From NCBI GenBank assembly GCA_017590115.1, contig JAGGNK010003335.1, positions 13,970,779 to 14,034,778 on the forward strand: a stretch of DNA of 64,000 nt. The letters are read 5' to 3'. Position numbers and translations under genes: made by a program. Under the pieces are notes generated by a model that was not told the origin of the DNA, did no database searches, and saw only the letters and a program-made list of their open reading frames with translations. Each line of letters opens with the position of its first letter. The first letter of the stretch is position 1. The DNA comes from Montifringilla adamsi (lineage: Eukaryota > Chordata > Aves > Passeriformes > Passeridae). Below, piece after piece: positions 23,309-34,719 of the stretch.

Positions 23309-23813
23309 TGTGTTTCTGTTCAGGATCTGTGTTTGTGTGCAGGACCTGTGTTTGTGTGCAGGATCTGTGTGTGCAGGACCTGTGTTTGTGTGCAGGATCT
23401 GTGTTTGTGTGCAGGATCTGTGTTTAAGGACAGGATCCATGTTTCCGTTCAGGATCTGTGTTTCTGTTTAGATCCACATTTCAGGGCAGGATCTGCGTTT
23501 CTGTTCAGGATCTGTGTTTCAATGCAGGATCTGTGTTTGTGTGCAGGATCTGTATTTAAGGACAGGATCTGTGTTTCAATGCAGGATCTGTGATTCTGTG
23601 CAGGATCTGTATTTAATGACAGGATCTGTGTTTCTGTGCAGGATCTGTGTTTCTGTTCAGGATCTGTGTTTCTGTTCAGGATCCACATTTCAGTGCAGGA
23701 TCTGCATTTCTGTGCAGGATCCGTGTTTCTGTTCAGGATCTGCATTTCTGTTCAGGATCTGTGTTTCTGTTCAGGATCCACATTTCAGTGCAGGATCTGC
23801 CTTTCAGGGCAGG
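23309..23813. repeat. 19-20-bp minisatellite, about 25 copies
   Basis: Units such as TGTTTCTGTGCAGGATCTG repeat for 500 bp. Variants include TGTTTGTGTGCAGGATCTG, ATTTAAGGACAGGATCTG and CACATTTCAGTGCAGGATC. Frames stay open on both strands because the unit lacks stops; I do not regard them as genes. Confidence 0.95.
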
Positions 23814-25124
23814 CAGCCTGGCTGGTGCCTCTGCCCTCCCACGTTGGCCGTTCCCCTGTCTGCTCCCGGAGGTTTGGGAGATGATGGTTGCCTCTGGAAT
23901 GAGCAGTAGCTTTGCTTCCTTCTTGCAGCCTGCCAAGGCATGGCAGGGAGGGTGTGGGGCAGGCGTTCCTGTCATTCTGGAGCCAGGGATGCCTTTGGAG
24001 TGAGTGTGTGACAGGTATGGAGACAAACCAGGACAGCCGCCCTGTCCCCTGCCTGGCCTCGGAGATAAGGAGGTGGGAATGGGGAATCACAGAGCCACTG
24101 AGGTTGGGAAAGACCTCTCAGAGAATCCAGCCCAACCTCTGCCCACTTTGCCAGCCAGAAGAGCTGAAGGGGAAATGGGGTTTTCCCAGTGGAAGGGTTG
24201 TGGGAAGGGGTTGGGTCCCTGGGGTGCTGCTGAGCTTTGGCATCAGCGTCGCTCCCAGGGGTTTTGCTGGTCTTAATTTGCTCTTTATTTGTCATCCTGG
24301 GGTCTCTACAATGCCAGGCAGGAGCTGTGGTGTGTTTGGAAGGGACAGGTCAGCGTTGTCACCTCTGCTGGCTTGCGACCAGGGCTGTGGCCCTGCTATT
24401 CCCAGTGCTCCTGGGAACACGAGCTGTCACTGTCACTGTCACTTTGCTGAGGTGGCTGATCCATGGGCAGCCCCAGAGGATGAGTGGAGGGGCCCACAGC
24501 TCACTGTGCCCCAGGGAATTCCAGACCTCCCACGGGATGGGGGCCTGGGAGGGACCCTGGCTGAATTAGGGCTGCAAACCATGGTCCAAATGTCCATTTT
24601 TCAATGGGACTCTTCTGAAATAGATCCTTTGTTAATAATGGAATAGGTTTTTCTTCCCCTGAAGAAAGACTACCTTGATTAGGCATTGCGAAATTCAGAT
24701 CATTTTCAACATGCATTGTTACATTTTTCAGGCGTTTGTTCTATTCATTACCCAGCCCACAAATTATTGCAAGAAAAATCAAGTTTTAGAGAAACAACAC
24801 ATGCTGAGTGAGGAACCCTTGAGTGTCATAATTAACAGGAGCCCTTGGAGATGGGGATGTCTGTCCTGTGTCCGTGTGCAGCCCTGGAAAGCAGCTGCCT
24901 GGGCAGGGATTGTGCTGCTGCTGCCACACACGGGACTCAGAAAGGCCAAAATGTCCCTCCAGGCTTTCTGTGTGACTCCTCAAGACCTCAGTCCTGTCTG
25001 AGGCTTGTCAGTGGCAGGAAGAGAGAAAGGCAGCGTGAAGGTGTCACCCTGCTCCGTGCTGACAAACAGCAGGGCCCAGATTAGAAACAGCCCTGTGCCC
25101 TGGTGACTCACAGCCCAGCCCGTG
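23814..25124. other. Intergenic DNA with one small CR1 remnant
   Basis: It holds a CR1 remnant at 24084-24160 and a four-copy CTGTCA hexamer near 24423-24446. An open frame of 244 codons at 23912-24646 crosses the CR1 piece and is therefore not a gene. Confidence 0.5.
24084..24160 (-). mobile_element. Short CR1 3' remnant
   Basis: AATCACAGAGCCACTGAGG followed by TTGGGAAAGACCTCTCAGAG and CCAGCCCAACCTCTGCCC resembles a diverged CR1 tail in reverse complement. Only about 75 bases remain. Confidence 0.6.
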
Positions 25125-25208
25125 CCACCTGCCACGGCCCCTGCCAGGACCTGCCACTGCCCCTGCCAGGACCTGCCACTGCCCCCTGCCCCTGCCCCCT
25201 GCCAGGAC
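25125..25208. repeat. CCTGCCACTGCCCC short tandem repeat
   Basis: Short irregular repeats of CCCCTGCCAGGACCTGCCAC lie directly left of a longer three-copy array. They are C-rich on the + strand. Confidence 0.7.
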
Positions 25209-25209
25209 C

Positions 25210-25722
25210 TTTGCTGCTTTTGGGGGTGGCTGTGAGACAACGAGATCTTCCAGACACAGAGGGGATGAGAGCTGGAGCCCAAAATCCTTCACTCCCAAAG
25301 TGCAATCCATGCCTGGCAGTAGCAGAAAACCATTTTATGTTGTATTTTTTTAGGATGAAACCTTTTCTTCCTTTGCCACTTTTGGGGGTGGCTGTGAGAC
25401 AACGAGATCTTCCAGATCACAGAGGGGATGAGACTCAGAGCTGCACCCCCAAAGGATCAGACACAATCCTTCACTCCCAAAGTGCAATCCTTGCCTGGCA
25501 GTAGCAGAAAACCATTTTATATTGCATTTTTTTAGGATGAAACCTTCTCTTCCTTTGCTGCGTTTGAGGGTGGCTGTGAGACAGCTGCCATCAGATCTTC
25601 CAGATCACAGAGGGGATGAGACTCAGAGCTGCACCCCCAAAGGATCAGACACAATCCTTCACTCCCAACATGCAATCCATGCCTGGCAGCAGTAGAAAAC
25701 CATTTTATGTTGTATTTTTTTG
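25210..25722. repeat. Three-copy tandem repeat, unit 162-182 bp
   Basis: Copies start at 25210, 25372 and 25554. Each carries GGGTGGCTGTGAGACA near its start, then CAGAGGGGATGAGA, CTTCACTCCCAA, TGCCTGGCAG and AAAACCATTTTAT. Copies 2 and 3 share a longer central part that copy 1 lacks. It is non-coding and its origin is unknown. Confidence 0.9.
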
Positions 25723-25937
25723 GTCTTGAGTAATCCTCACCTAGAAGTGACTGCAGCTCCTGCCAGCTTGCTCCATTAACCTCGAGCACCTGCTGAATTC
25801 TCTTCCTCCTCCTGCCCTGATGGAACAGGTTGTGTTTGCAGCAGCTTTCCTCCTCCCCTGGAGTGATTCATCCGAGGGTGCCTCAGTTCTGGGGAGTGGA
25901 AAAGGGATTGCATCAATGCAAATGGGGCTGGACAGTG

Positions 25938-26117
25938 CAGGCTGAGAATGGAATTCCTGCACAAATGTTAATTCTAGGAACAGCCAAGCCAGGTCCCAGG
26001 CTGAGAATGGAATTCCTGTACAAATGTTAATTCTTGGAACAGCCAAGCCAGGTTCACAGGCTGAGAATGGCAATTCCTGCACAAATGTTAATTCTAGGAA
26101 CAGCCAAGCCAGGTCCA
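25938..26117. repeat. Three-copy tandem repeat, unit about 60 bp
   Basis: Three copies of a unit beginning CAGGCTGAGAATGG and ending AACAGCCAAGCCAGGT, each with CACAAATGTTAATTCT or a close variant. It begins only about 215 bp past a different tandem repeat. Confidence 0.9.
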
Positions 26118-27468
26118 TGCTGGGGCTTTGCTCGAGGAAATAAATCCCCTGTGGGTTTAGCCAGGAGTTCCAATTCCTTTTTGTTACAATTAATAAGAGA
26201 AATTTATTAATTTCTGAAGGGATTCTCTGCTCTAGTGCAGACCCAGGGATGGTTTATCCTGCTCAGAAGTGGCCTGGAAATTTTTCAGGCTGTGTCTTTG
26301 CAGAAGGAAGGGGTGTCCACTTCTTCCTTGGATAGAAGAGTCTGGGACAAGGCAGAGGAACATCACCTCCTAAATCTGTGTCTCCTGCCCCACCCCGCTT
26401 CTCCCCACAGGAATCCTCACCCCATCCACGGCTCCTTCAAAGGATGGTGATGGGAATAACGAGCACTTTGTTGTTAATAATAGAGGCAATCTCCAGATGA
26501 GCTGCTGAGGGATTAAAGGGCTGCCGGACTGGTTTTGGAGGTGAGAATAATGGAGCTGAATAAATGTGTGGAGCTGAATAAATCCTACCTGCTCCTCCTT
26601 TCATCTTCCTTACATGGAATTCATTGAAGTTTGGCTTCCAGTAATTTATGGGAAGCTCAGTTATCATTCCCACAGCCCTCTTACTGATTTCTGTGCACAA
26701 AAACCACTCTCTCATTGCACAGCACAGGAGTTTTTGGGCATTTTATGTGATCCTGATCCCTGCTCTGTCCTTCTGCCTTTGCAGTGAACCCTGGAACCAC
26801 AGGGCCAGGTGTGGAGGAACCAGACAATGTCACCCAGCTCTGTAAAAAGCGGGGGTCCTTCAGATTTCAGTGCTGTCACTTCAGTGTGAAGCTGGTTTAA
26901 AATAAAACACGCCTGAAAATCCCCCATATCAGACCCTCAGAGGGATGTAGTGAGCTCCTTGGACACTCCTCCCATTCCTACAAGTCTTGGGACCACCCAT
27001 TTCCAAATGAGGTTTCAGGTGACAGCTGAGCTTCACAACCTTCCTAAAGAGGGAAATTACAGTAAATAAGCGACCAAAATGAAACCCTTATGTCCCCTTA
27101 GCATCCTCCCCCTGCCATTTTGCACATCCCTGCACTTTTCCTTTGCAAGGAGTGTGTGTCTGGTTTCCAGCCCCCCTCCTGGGGGTCAGGGGGACAGGCT
27201 GGGCTGGCTGCTGTGCTGTGAGCTGGGATTTGCCCTGGAAAGGGTGGAAAAGGCCACCCCAGTGCTGCTGCTGGCAGGGGCAGGGAGGAAGGGCTGCATC
27301 CATCAAGTGCAGCAGGTCACCGTGACTTGGAGCCATGAGATCAGCACCAGCCCAGCTTCATCCCGCAGAGAAAGCTTTTTATATCTCCCTGGCAGATGCC
27401 AACCATTTGCTCAGGCCCTGCAGAAGGGGCTTGCCAGGGAGCAGAGCAGGAGAGCCCAGCCCTGGTGC
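26118..27468. other. Intergenic DNA without recognisable genes
   Basis: Unique sequence. The 26440-26710 part is AT-rich with homeobox-like TAAT cores and is flagged as possible regulatory DNA. No exon is recognised. Confidence 0.5.
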
Positions 27469-27748
27469 TGTCACAGGAAATAATACCATGTGGACACGCT
27501 GCTCTCTCCAGGTAAAAAAAGGCACTTTTAATTTCTGACTCCAACATTTACAGATTTCCAAAAGTGACTCAGTGGACTGGAGGGTGACAGCACCACCCCT
27601 CCAGTGACACTGGACAAACCAGCAATCCATCAAACCTCTCCTCCTCCACAAAAGAACACAAAGCAATAAGTTATTTACATAAAGCGTGTGAGAAAGTTCG
27701 TTACAAGAACGTAAACATCAGAAGGCTTAGAAAAACTTTAAAAATCAG
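27469..27748 (-). mobile_element. Possible ERV LTR, minus orientation
   Basis: Read on the - strand, an AT-rich part is followed by GTTGGAGTCAGAAATTAAAA, a diverged polyadenylation-type motif, and the block ends near CCTGTGACA. This order is reminiscent of bird ERVL-type LTRs. The ends and any target duplication are not clear, and no internal viral genes are present. It may also be unique sequence. Confidence 0.35.
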
Positions 27749-29189
27749 GGCGGCAGGAGCTGGGCTCTGGGAAAACAGGCTGTGTTTGCCCAGGTGTGAT
27801 GGGTAAACAGCCCTGGGAGCCTGGCCCTGCCTGGCTGCTGGGTGTTGTGTCTGCCTGCGATAGCATCAGCACCCTGCTGCCAGCCCAGCTGGGCTTTGCT
27901 GAACCAATCTTGGTGTGAGCCCAACCGTGCTGGAGCCTTTTCCTCACCGGTTCAGCCCTGGGAGTGTTTACCAGGTCCTGGCACAGCTCCTGTGCTCCAC
28001 CCTTTGATGTGGGTGAGAAGGATCAGGGGAAAAAAAAAAATGGGGTTTACTCTCACTGAGTAGCAGCTAGTGCTGAGTGAGCGATTGCCCGAGGCGATTT
28101 TGGGGATGAGGTTTAAGCTCTGGAGCGGCTTTGGAAGCAGTTAGTGGGGATGTGTTGCACAAGAGGCCAGCTGGGGCTCTGTCCCTCTCCCTGTAATTGG
28201 GCATTTCTGACCTGCTTGTCACTGACTTAATGGATGGAAGATCCATGAAACTCCCCAGGAGCAGCATCCTCCAAAATCCAGCGATTTAACCACGAGTGCA
28301 AGAATTGCCATTCCTCCAGGCTGAAATAAATGTGTTTGCTCTGGGGTTACTCCAGTGGGAAGGGAGAAACAGGGGCAGTTTGAATCCATGGAGTTTGAAT
28401 CCCTGAAGTTCTGTGAGGAGGGGATGGGAAGGAGAGACGATGGATGCTCCACCTTGAGCAGAGAATTTCTGAAGGGCAGAACACGCTGCTCAGGCTTCAA
28501 GAGAAGATTTTCTTCTCATCTTCAGGTGGGAGACAGCAGCACAAGCAGATGGAGAGGATATCCCTGGTTTTTGTGCTAGGAAGCAAAGCCCTGGCTGAGC
28601 ACTCATTTTCCAGGCACTGTTGGACTTCCTAGAACACAAATCCTTCTGCATTTCCCCCTGATGCTGAGATATTTTGCATAAAACAATCAAACTGACCACC
28701 CCAAATCCATTTACAAGTTTTCCAAGAAATCCTCAGAGCAGTCAGAGGAAATCAGAGTTCAGGGCTGAATTCCACAAGCGATGACGCCGAGTCTGGGGAA
28801 GGATTTTCACTGCTGGAATCCAAATGTCCACAAACACTGCTTTCTTAAAATGTGGGATGTTTTTGGTGTGGATCCCCTCCAGGCATTCACAGGCACCTGC
28901 TGATAATCCCACTTCTGTCAGATCCCTGGCTCTTTCCCATCTGGAGGATCACCGCTGGCTCTTTTCTTGGGAGGATTTGGTGGTGTCCCCAAGTTTTTGA
29001 GTTCCATGGCCTCCTGAGCTTGGCACACAGCAGTGCTCCTGCCTCTGGGTTTCATAGGGCTGCAGGAACTGGGAGGGAACCCTGGAGATCATCCCAACAT
29101 CCCAGCAGAATCCCCTGCTCACAGCGGGGCCAGGGAGAGCAGCTTGCTCAGAGCTTTGGGCTTGGATTGTGGCAGGAGGGAGCTGAAAT
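27749..29189. other. Intergenic DNA without recognisable genes
   Basis: Unique sequence apart from short A runs (28029-28039). No coding or RNA gene signature is seen. Confidence 0.5.
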
Positions 29190-29518
29190 CCCATCCCAGA
29201 TCTTCCTTTGTGTGGAGTCAAAGCAGGTGGACGAGAGATTCCAAAATTCCATCTCAGATCTTCCTTTGTGTGGAACCCAAAGGCAGGTGGAGAATTCAAA
29301 ATTCCATCCCAGATCTTCCTTGAGTGGAGTCAAAGCAGGTGGAGGAGAGATTCCAAAATTCAGTCTCAGATCTTCCCTTGTGAGAAGCCCAAAGGCAGGT
29401 GGAGAATTCAAAATTCCATCCCAGATCTTCCCTTTTGTGCAGACCAAAGGCAGGTGGAAAATTCAAAATTCCATCCCAGATCTTCCTTTTTGTGCAGCCC
29501 AAAGGCAGGTGGAGGAGG
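29190..29518. repeat. 55-62-bp minisatellite, six copies of two alternating types
   Basis: Each unit carries CCCAGATCTTCC or CTCAGATCTTCC, then AAGCAGGTGG or AAGGCAGGTGG, then TTCCAAAATTC or TTCAAAATTCC. In the first four copies, a type with GAGTCAAAGCAGGTGG alternates with one with CCCAAAGGCAGGTGG. The last two copies are of the second type. Confidence 0.9.
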
Positions 29519-29727
29519 GGATCTGTTCCTGCATGGAGAAGGTTGTTCTGCCCATTGTTAACTTGTTTGGCTTGGGTTTAAGCCCTGTGTTAGTTGGAAT
29601 ATCTGCAGAGGAAATTGGGTGTAAGCCAGGCTTAGGGACAAGTCTACACTCTGCTGGCATCACTCCAAGAAAAGGAAATTACAGTGCCACAAAGCAAGGG
29701 GAAAGCATTGCCTGCATTGGTTTATAG

Positions 29728-29902
29728 ATGGGATTTTGGGATTAAATCCTTCTCTGTGAGGGCTGCCCCATCCCTGGCAGTGCCCAAGGCAAGGTTGGAT
29801 GGGGTTTGGAGCAGCCTGGGACAGTGGAAGGTGTCCCTGCCATGGCAGGGGTGGCACTGGGTGATTTTAAGGTCCCTTCCAGCCCCAGTCATTCCATGAT
29901 TC
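29728..29902 (+). mobile_element. CR1 LINE 3'-end fragment
   Basis: Sense-oriented tail: CTGTGAGGGCTGCCCCATCC, TGGATGGGGTTTGGAGCAGC, GGAAGGTGTCCCTGCCATGG, AAGGTCCCTTCCAGCCCC and a final ATTCCATGATTCT octamer pair. Confidence 0.9.
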
Positions 29903-31098
29903 TACCCCTGCTCCCTGCTCCCTCTGTTGGGAACAACATTCAGTCTGTTCAGTGATTCAAAAACCCCACAAGACCCAAAGCAATCAGTGTCCTTCCACTT
30001 TCCCAAAACTGAACAGAAGGAAAAAACCCTCAAAAAGCTGGGACAAGGGAAATGGGATGACAGATGTTTTGCAGCTGTTCCCAACCTGGCTGCTTTCCAG
30101 AGGTACTTGGAAAAAAAGAAGTCCTTCAAACCCATCACTTGACGGGGACATTATTTCTCAGCAAAGGAGATGAAAATCCAGGTTTGGTGTTTAGGAATGG
30201 GACTGCAGCAGCGTGGGAGCCAGGGATCTTCACTCAGGGAGGTTTGAGTGATATCCCAGTGCTGGGAGCTCCTGCAGTGGGGGTTAAGGGCACAGAGCAC
30301 TTGGATCTTCAGAGAAGTTTGATACCACAGCCAGCATTAGAGATGTGGAGTTAATTTGGTGCCTGGCTCATGGGGAAAGCTGGACACGTGCTAAGAAATA
30401 ACTGGGAATTTGTGTCCAAGTTTGGCTTTGTGGCTGCTGGACCAAAAGCCCAGCTGGGCTTGGTACAGCAAACTGGAAGGGGTGAGCTGGAATTTTTCCT
30501 TTCCTAGATAAAAGGGATCATAAACCAGACTAAATTCTGGGATTGGGACACTCTGGGGTTGTTTTTTATGCTACACCTTGGCTTCTTGTGAGGCATTCAC
30601 AGGTTTTTCTTTTCCCTTGAGCTGTGCAGGAGCACCTGATGGTTCCTCTCCTGTTGCTGAGCCCCGGGATTCCTCTCACATCCTGCACTTGGAGCAGATG
30701 CTGTTTAAATGTTCCAGGAGGAGCTGTTGGCAAATGGGGAATGACAGGTTGCAGAAACAGGATAAAATAGCAGGAGTTTCCAAGGAAAGCTTGGAGAGGC
30801 AGGAAAGGAAAGGGGGACAGTCTGGAGAGGAGCTGTGCCAGGCTTGACTGGGTTGTGAGACCCCCGTGGAGGTGCAGACTGTGCAGGGCAAGGCTGGCAG
30901 ATTTTCCTGGTTCCTGGAGGGCTGGAGCAGGAAATTCTCTCTTGCTCTGCCCTCATTCCACCCTGAATCCTTGGATTGCTTGGGGAGGAGCTGCTCAGCT
31001 GCCTTGCAGAGAGCTCCATGTCCATGGACATCCAGCTCCCATGGAGATTTCCCAGGGTACAGCATTCAAATGGAGTGAAGCAAATATAAAATGTATGG
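29903..31098. other. Intergenic DNA without recognisable genes
   Basis: Unique sequence between two CR1 elements. No features are recognised. Confidence 0.5.
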
Positions 31099-31390
31099 AA
31101 TCAGAGACTCCCAGAATGGTCTGGGTTGAAAGGGACCTTAAAAATCATCTAATTCCACCCCTGCCATGGGCAGGGGCAGCTTCCACTATCCCAGGTTGTT
31201 CCAAGTCTCATCCAGCCTGGCCTTGGACACTTCCAGGGATCCAGGGGCAGCCACAGCTGCTCTGGGCACCCTGTGCCAGGGCCTGCCCACCCTGCCAGGG
31301 AAGGATTTCTTCCCAAAATCCTATCTAACCCTACTCCCTTTCAGTCTGAAGCCATTCCCCCTTCTCCTGTCACTGCTGTTCCTGCTGATT
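31099..31390 (-). mobile_element. CR1 LINE 3'-end fragment
   Basis: Antisense CR1 tail on the + strand: GGGTTGAAAGGGACCTTAA, CCCCTGCCATGGGCAGGGGC, CAGCCTGGCCTTGGACACTT, and GTCTGAAGCCATTCCCCC. It is 5'-truncated. Confidence 0.9.
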
Positions 31391-32439
31391 TGCAAAACCA
31401 CTTAGTGCAGAGCACTAAGACAATCCACAGGGAATTTGTTTTCCTCTTCATCCTCTCCTTGACCCTTTAGGAAATGTCCCCTGGGAGCCATTTCAAGCTC
31501 CTGCCGTGACTCTGTGGCAGCAATCCATTCCCATTGACTGGAAAGGGAATTCTGACTTTCTCATCAGCTCTCCACCCAGTGCAATGGCTGTCCTTGAGCC
31601 TGGGATTAATTAGGACTAATGACCAAAAACATCATCATCAGGCTTCCACCTCTCTGAGGACTGTCCTGAACCAAAAGAAGGGAATGTAAAGGAGAGGATT
31701 CCCGCTGGGAAGTTGTTAACAGGGCTGTGCATCCCTGGCTTTGTGGGATGTGGCCGATCCATCCTGCTGAATCCAAGATTCCCACAGGTGACCAGGCGCC
31801 GCTCAGGACCAGAGGCTGCAAGGTTTCCTCAGCCAATTTCTGTTTTCAGTATTAAGCTTTGCCTTGTGAACCTTGAGGAATTCAGCTCCCAGGGCAGAGG
31901 AAATGTTGGAAGGGGTCAGGCGAGCTGTGCTCCGTCCGTGTCACTGGGAGCAGCCAGCAGCATTCCAGGACAACATCTGATTTTGTGCTTTTACGAGGCA
32001 GATGTTTGGGAGAAGGGCTGTGCTGTTTATTCCAGCTGCCATCTCCCAGCCCCGCTCCCTCCGCGCGCACTCCCGCCCGGAGCCTATAAATAAAGATTCT
32101 TGGGATTATGCCGCCGTTTGGGCTGCCCTGCCTCCCATCAGGACCTGGACAAGCTGCAAACCCCGCTCCCCCTGCACCTCGCTTTTACAGGGGAATAAAT
32201 CAGGGAGGGCTAAATCCTCTCTCAGTGACACGAGGATAAACGCGGGATGGCCGCGCTGACGTCGGCGCCGCGCTGGAATTGAGAAGGGGAGTTTGATTCC
32301 TTCATTTCGGAGTCGTGCTGCTGATTTACTGCAAAGGAGCTTGGGCTCAGCGTGTCCTGGGACTGAGCAGCAAGGCAGGGCTTGCTCTGGGATGCCGGGC
32401 TGATGGCAGAGCAATTCCATGGATTTTGCTGGAACTGAT
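31391..32439. other. Intergenic DNA with a CpG-rich TATA-bearing patch
   Basis: Mostly unique sequence. Positions 32050-32280 form a local CpG cluster with a TATAAATA motif and a TGACGTCG motif; see findings. No protein exon is recognised. Confidence 0.5.
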
Positions 32440-32621
32440 TCATAGAATTCACAGAATCACACGCAATCACAGAATTCACAGAATTCACAGAATCATAGAC
32501 AGTCACAGAATCACAGAATTCACAGGATCACACACATTCACAGAATTCACAGAATCACACACACAATCACAGAATTCACAGAATTCACAGAAGCACACAC
32601 AGTCACAGAACTCACAGAATC
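32440..32621. repeat. Expanded CR1 tail repeat (ACAGAATTC/ACAGAATC family)
   Basis: About 180 bp of irregular 8-10-bp units (CACAGAATT, CACAGAATC, CACACACAGT) sit directly on the 3' side of a minus-oriented CR1. Normally this tail is only two to five octamers, so it has probably expanded by slippage. Confidence 0.85.
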
Positions 32622-32793
32622 ACTGGGTTGGAAGAGACCTTCAAAACCATGGAGTCCAGCCCAGCCCCAAGAGCTCAACTGAACCCTGGCACCCAGTGCC
32701 ACATCCAGGCTTTGTTAAACACACCCAGGGATGGGGACTGCAGCACCTCCCCAGACAGCCATTCCAGAACTTTATCACTCTTTCCACAATAGG
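32622..32793 (-). mobile_element. CR1 LINE 3'-end fragment
   Basis: Antisense tail: CTGGGTTGGAAGAGACCTTC, AGTCCAGCCCAGCCCC, TTTGTTAAACACACCCAGGG, and CAGACAGCCATTCCAG. It belongs to a different CR1 subtype from the neighbour at 31.1 kb. Confidence 0.85.
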
Positions 32794-34623
32794 TGACGGA
32801 AATGAGTTGCAGCTTCAGCACAGTTTGGGCCTCAAAGAGGTCCTCAATGAAAGGAAGGATAAATCCTGTGTAAAGTGATTATCCCCGTTGGCTGACCCTC
32901 TTCCAGGAGAGCCCCACAGGGATGAATCCCACCATTCGGCTCGTGTTGGGATGGTGATGGAGAGCAAGGCAGCAGTGCCCTCACACCCTGGTGCCACCAG
33001 GCAGATATCCACGGAGGCACTGGAGATCCCAGTGGAGGAGCTGCCCCTGGAAGTGGTGCCAAGAGCTGGTCTGGAGGGGTGGGAATGCTGCTCTTGGCTG
33101 CACTTTTCTCCTCCAAGAGGACCCAAGAAGTCGTTGAAGGCAGCAATCAGGGTGTTAATCCTCACTTGTTTTTCTAGGTTTCCTGACTTATTTTTAAAGG
33201 ATTGGAAGTGAAGGAATGTAAAAGAGGTGCTGGCCCCTCTCTGCCGTGGCTCCAGCCTGCAGCCTGTGGGTTTAAGCTCTCTGTGGATATTCCCTCTTGG
33301 ATATTAATAGTGATAATTACGGATATGAAGTGGATATTTCCTGTTGAAGCTGTAGGGCTCCCCAAACAGCTCTAAAGAGACTTTGCAAAAGAGTGTCTGG
33401 AATTCTGCTGGCTGCTTTTAGGGAAGCTAGAGAGCCCAGTGGCCACCTCAGGACCTGCCAGCCTGGCCCCATAAATACCACTGGACACAGGGTGATTTAC
33501 ACCCCTCTGCTGGTGGCACCTGGCCAACTCTTAATTGCTCATAAGTGACTTTTTAAATGGCCCAGAGTGGTTTGGGTCACCCAGGGCGAGAGGCAGTCGT
33601 GTGTGGCACAGCTGCTTTCAAGGTCCAGAAGCAGTGGGTGACCTGGGTGACCTGAGGGTGACCTCAGGCTGGACCTGAGACCTTCTGAGAGTCACCTGGA
33701 GGAGCCTCTCTCAGCTGGAAGGTGCCCATGGAGGTGCAGTGAGAGGTAACAGGACATTGTCCCAATTTTCCCACCCGTTTGGTTCTCACTGAATGACTCT
33801 GCTCATGGTGGAGTTTGCCAGGAGGGAAACCAAACTGGGATTATTGCCATGGAAACTGGAGATTGGGTGGGAAGCTGATCCAATGGGGCAGCAGGATGAG
33901 GGCTTTGCACTTCTGTGTCCTGTCAGACTGTGTGGCTTGGATGTGGAACACCACAAAGTCATTATTCTGATCATCTTGTGGTAAGATATCCAGAAACATT
34001 GACTTCCTTTGTTTTCCTGGGAAAAGCCAAACCAGGATCTCAGCCCTTGAGGGATGGGGGTGATGAGCAGCACCACCATAATGAGCAAAACTCTCTAATT
34101 ACAACAGCAGCAATCAAACTCCAGTGGTGAGGGATGCAGAGCTGGACACGGAGCCTTGCTGAGCTCTGTGGCTCCATTTCCTGAACACAGAAATGGAATT
34201 ATTTTGGAGTATCCCCTTTTCCTTCCCACTTGAACTCCACAGGTGGCTCTGCCCTGGGAGCTCTGGGAAGGGTTCAGGTTTCCTTGGAAGCTGACAAGCA
34301 CCATCTATAGGATTGCTGCAGAAGAGGTCTCGGGCTCCCAGCTGATCAAAAAGGACAGAGGAGCTTCACTCTGAGTTTCCAGATTTGTTCTGGAAAAACT
34401 CCAGCGTGCTCAGCATTCCACAGTGCTCAAAGTCACAGCTTCCCTCATCCATCCCTCATGGCTGGGGGGATTGTCCACCCTGGACAATCTGCTGCTCCTT
34501 GGTCCCCTGGGGGATTGCTGCCTGTGGAAATTGCTGGAATTGCAGAGCTGGGATTATTTCACACAGGGATTTTCTAAAGAGCTCATAATCTGCAAGATTT
34601 CCACTTTTCCTCGGGAATTGTAG
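32794..34623. other. Intergenic DNA without recognisable genes
   Basis: Unique sequence with a few short internal repeats, such as GTGACCTGGGTGACCTGAGG near 33640. No gene signature is seen. Confidence 0.5.
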
Positions 34624-34719
34624 GGACAGGACAAGGGGGAACGGCTTCAAATCAACAGAGGTGGAATGTTGGGAAGAAATTCTTCCCTGAGAGGGTGGAG
34701 AGGCCCTGGCACAGATTGG
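34624..34719 (+). mobile_element. Short CR1 fragment
   Basis: GGACAAGGGGGAACGGCTTC followed by GAAATTCTTCCCTGAGAGG and AGGCCCTGGCACAGATTGG matches the upstream half of a CR1 tail. The terminal part is missing. Confidence 0.75.

Noticed and set aside
23912..24646. 244-codon + frame
   Set aside because: It crosses a CR1 remnant and shows no conserved protein features.
28852..29727. 291-codon + frame
   Set aside because: Its centre is the 55-62-bp minisatellite, which happens to lack stops in this frame.
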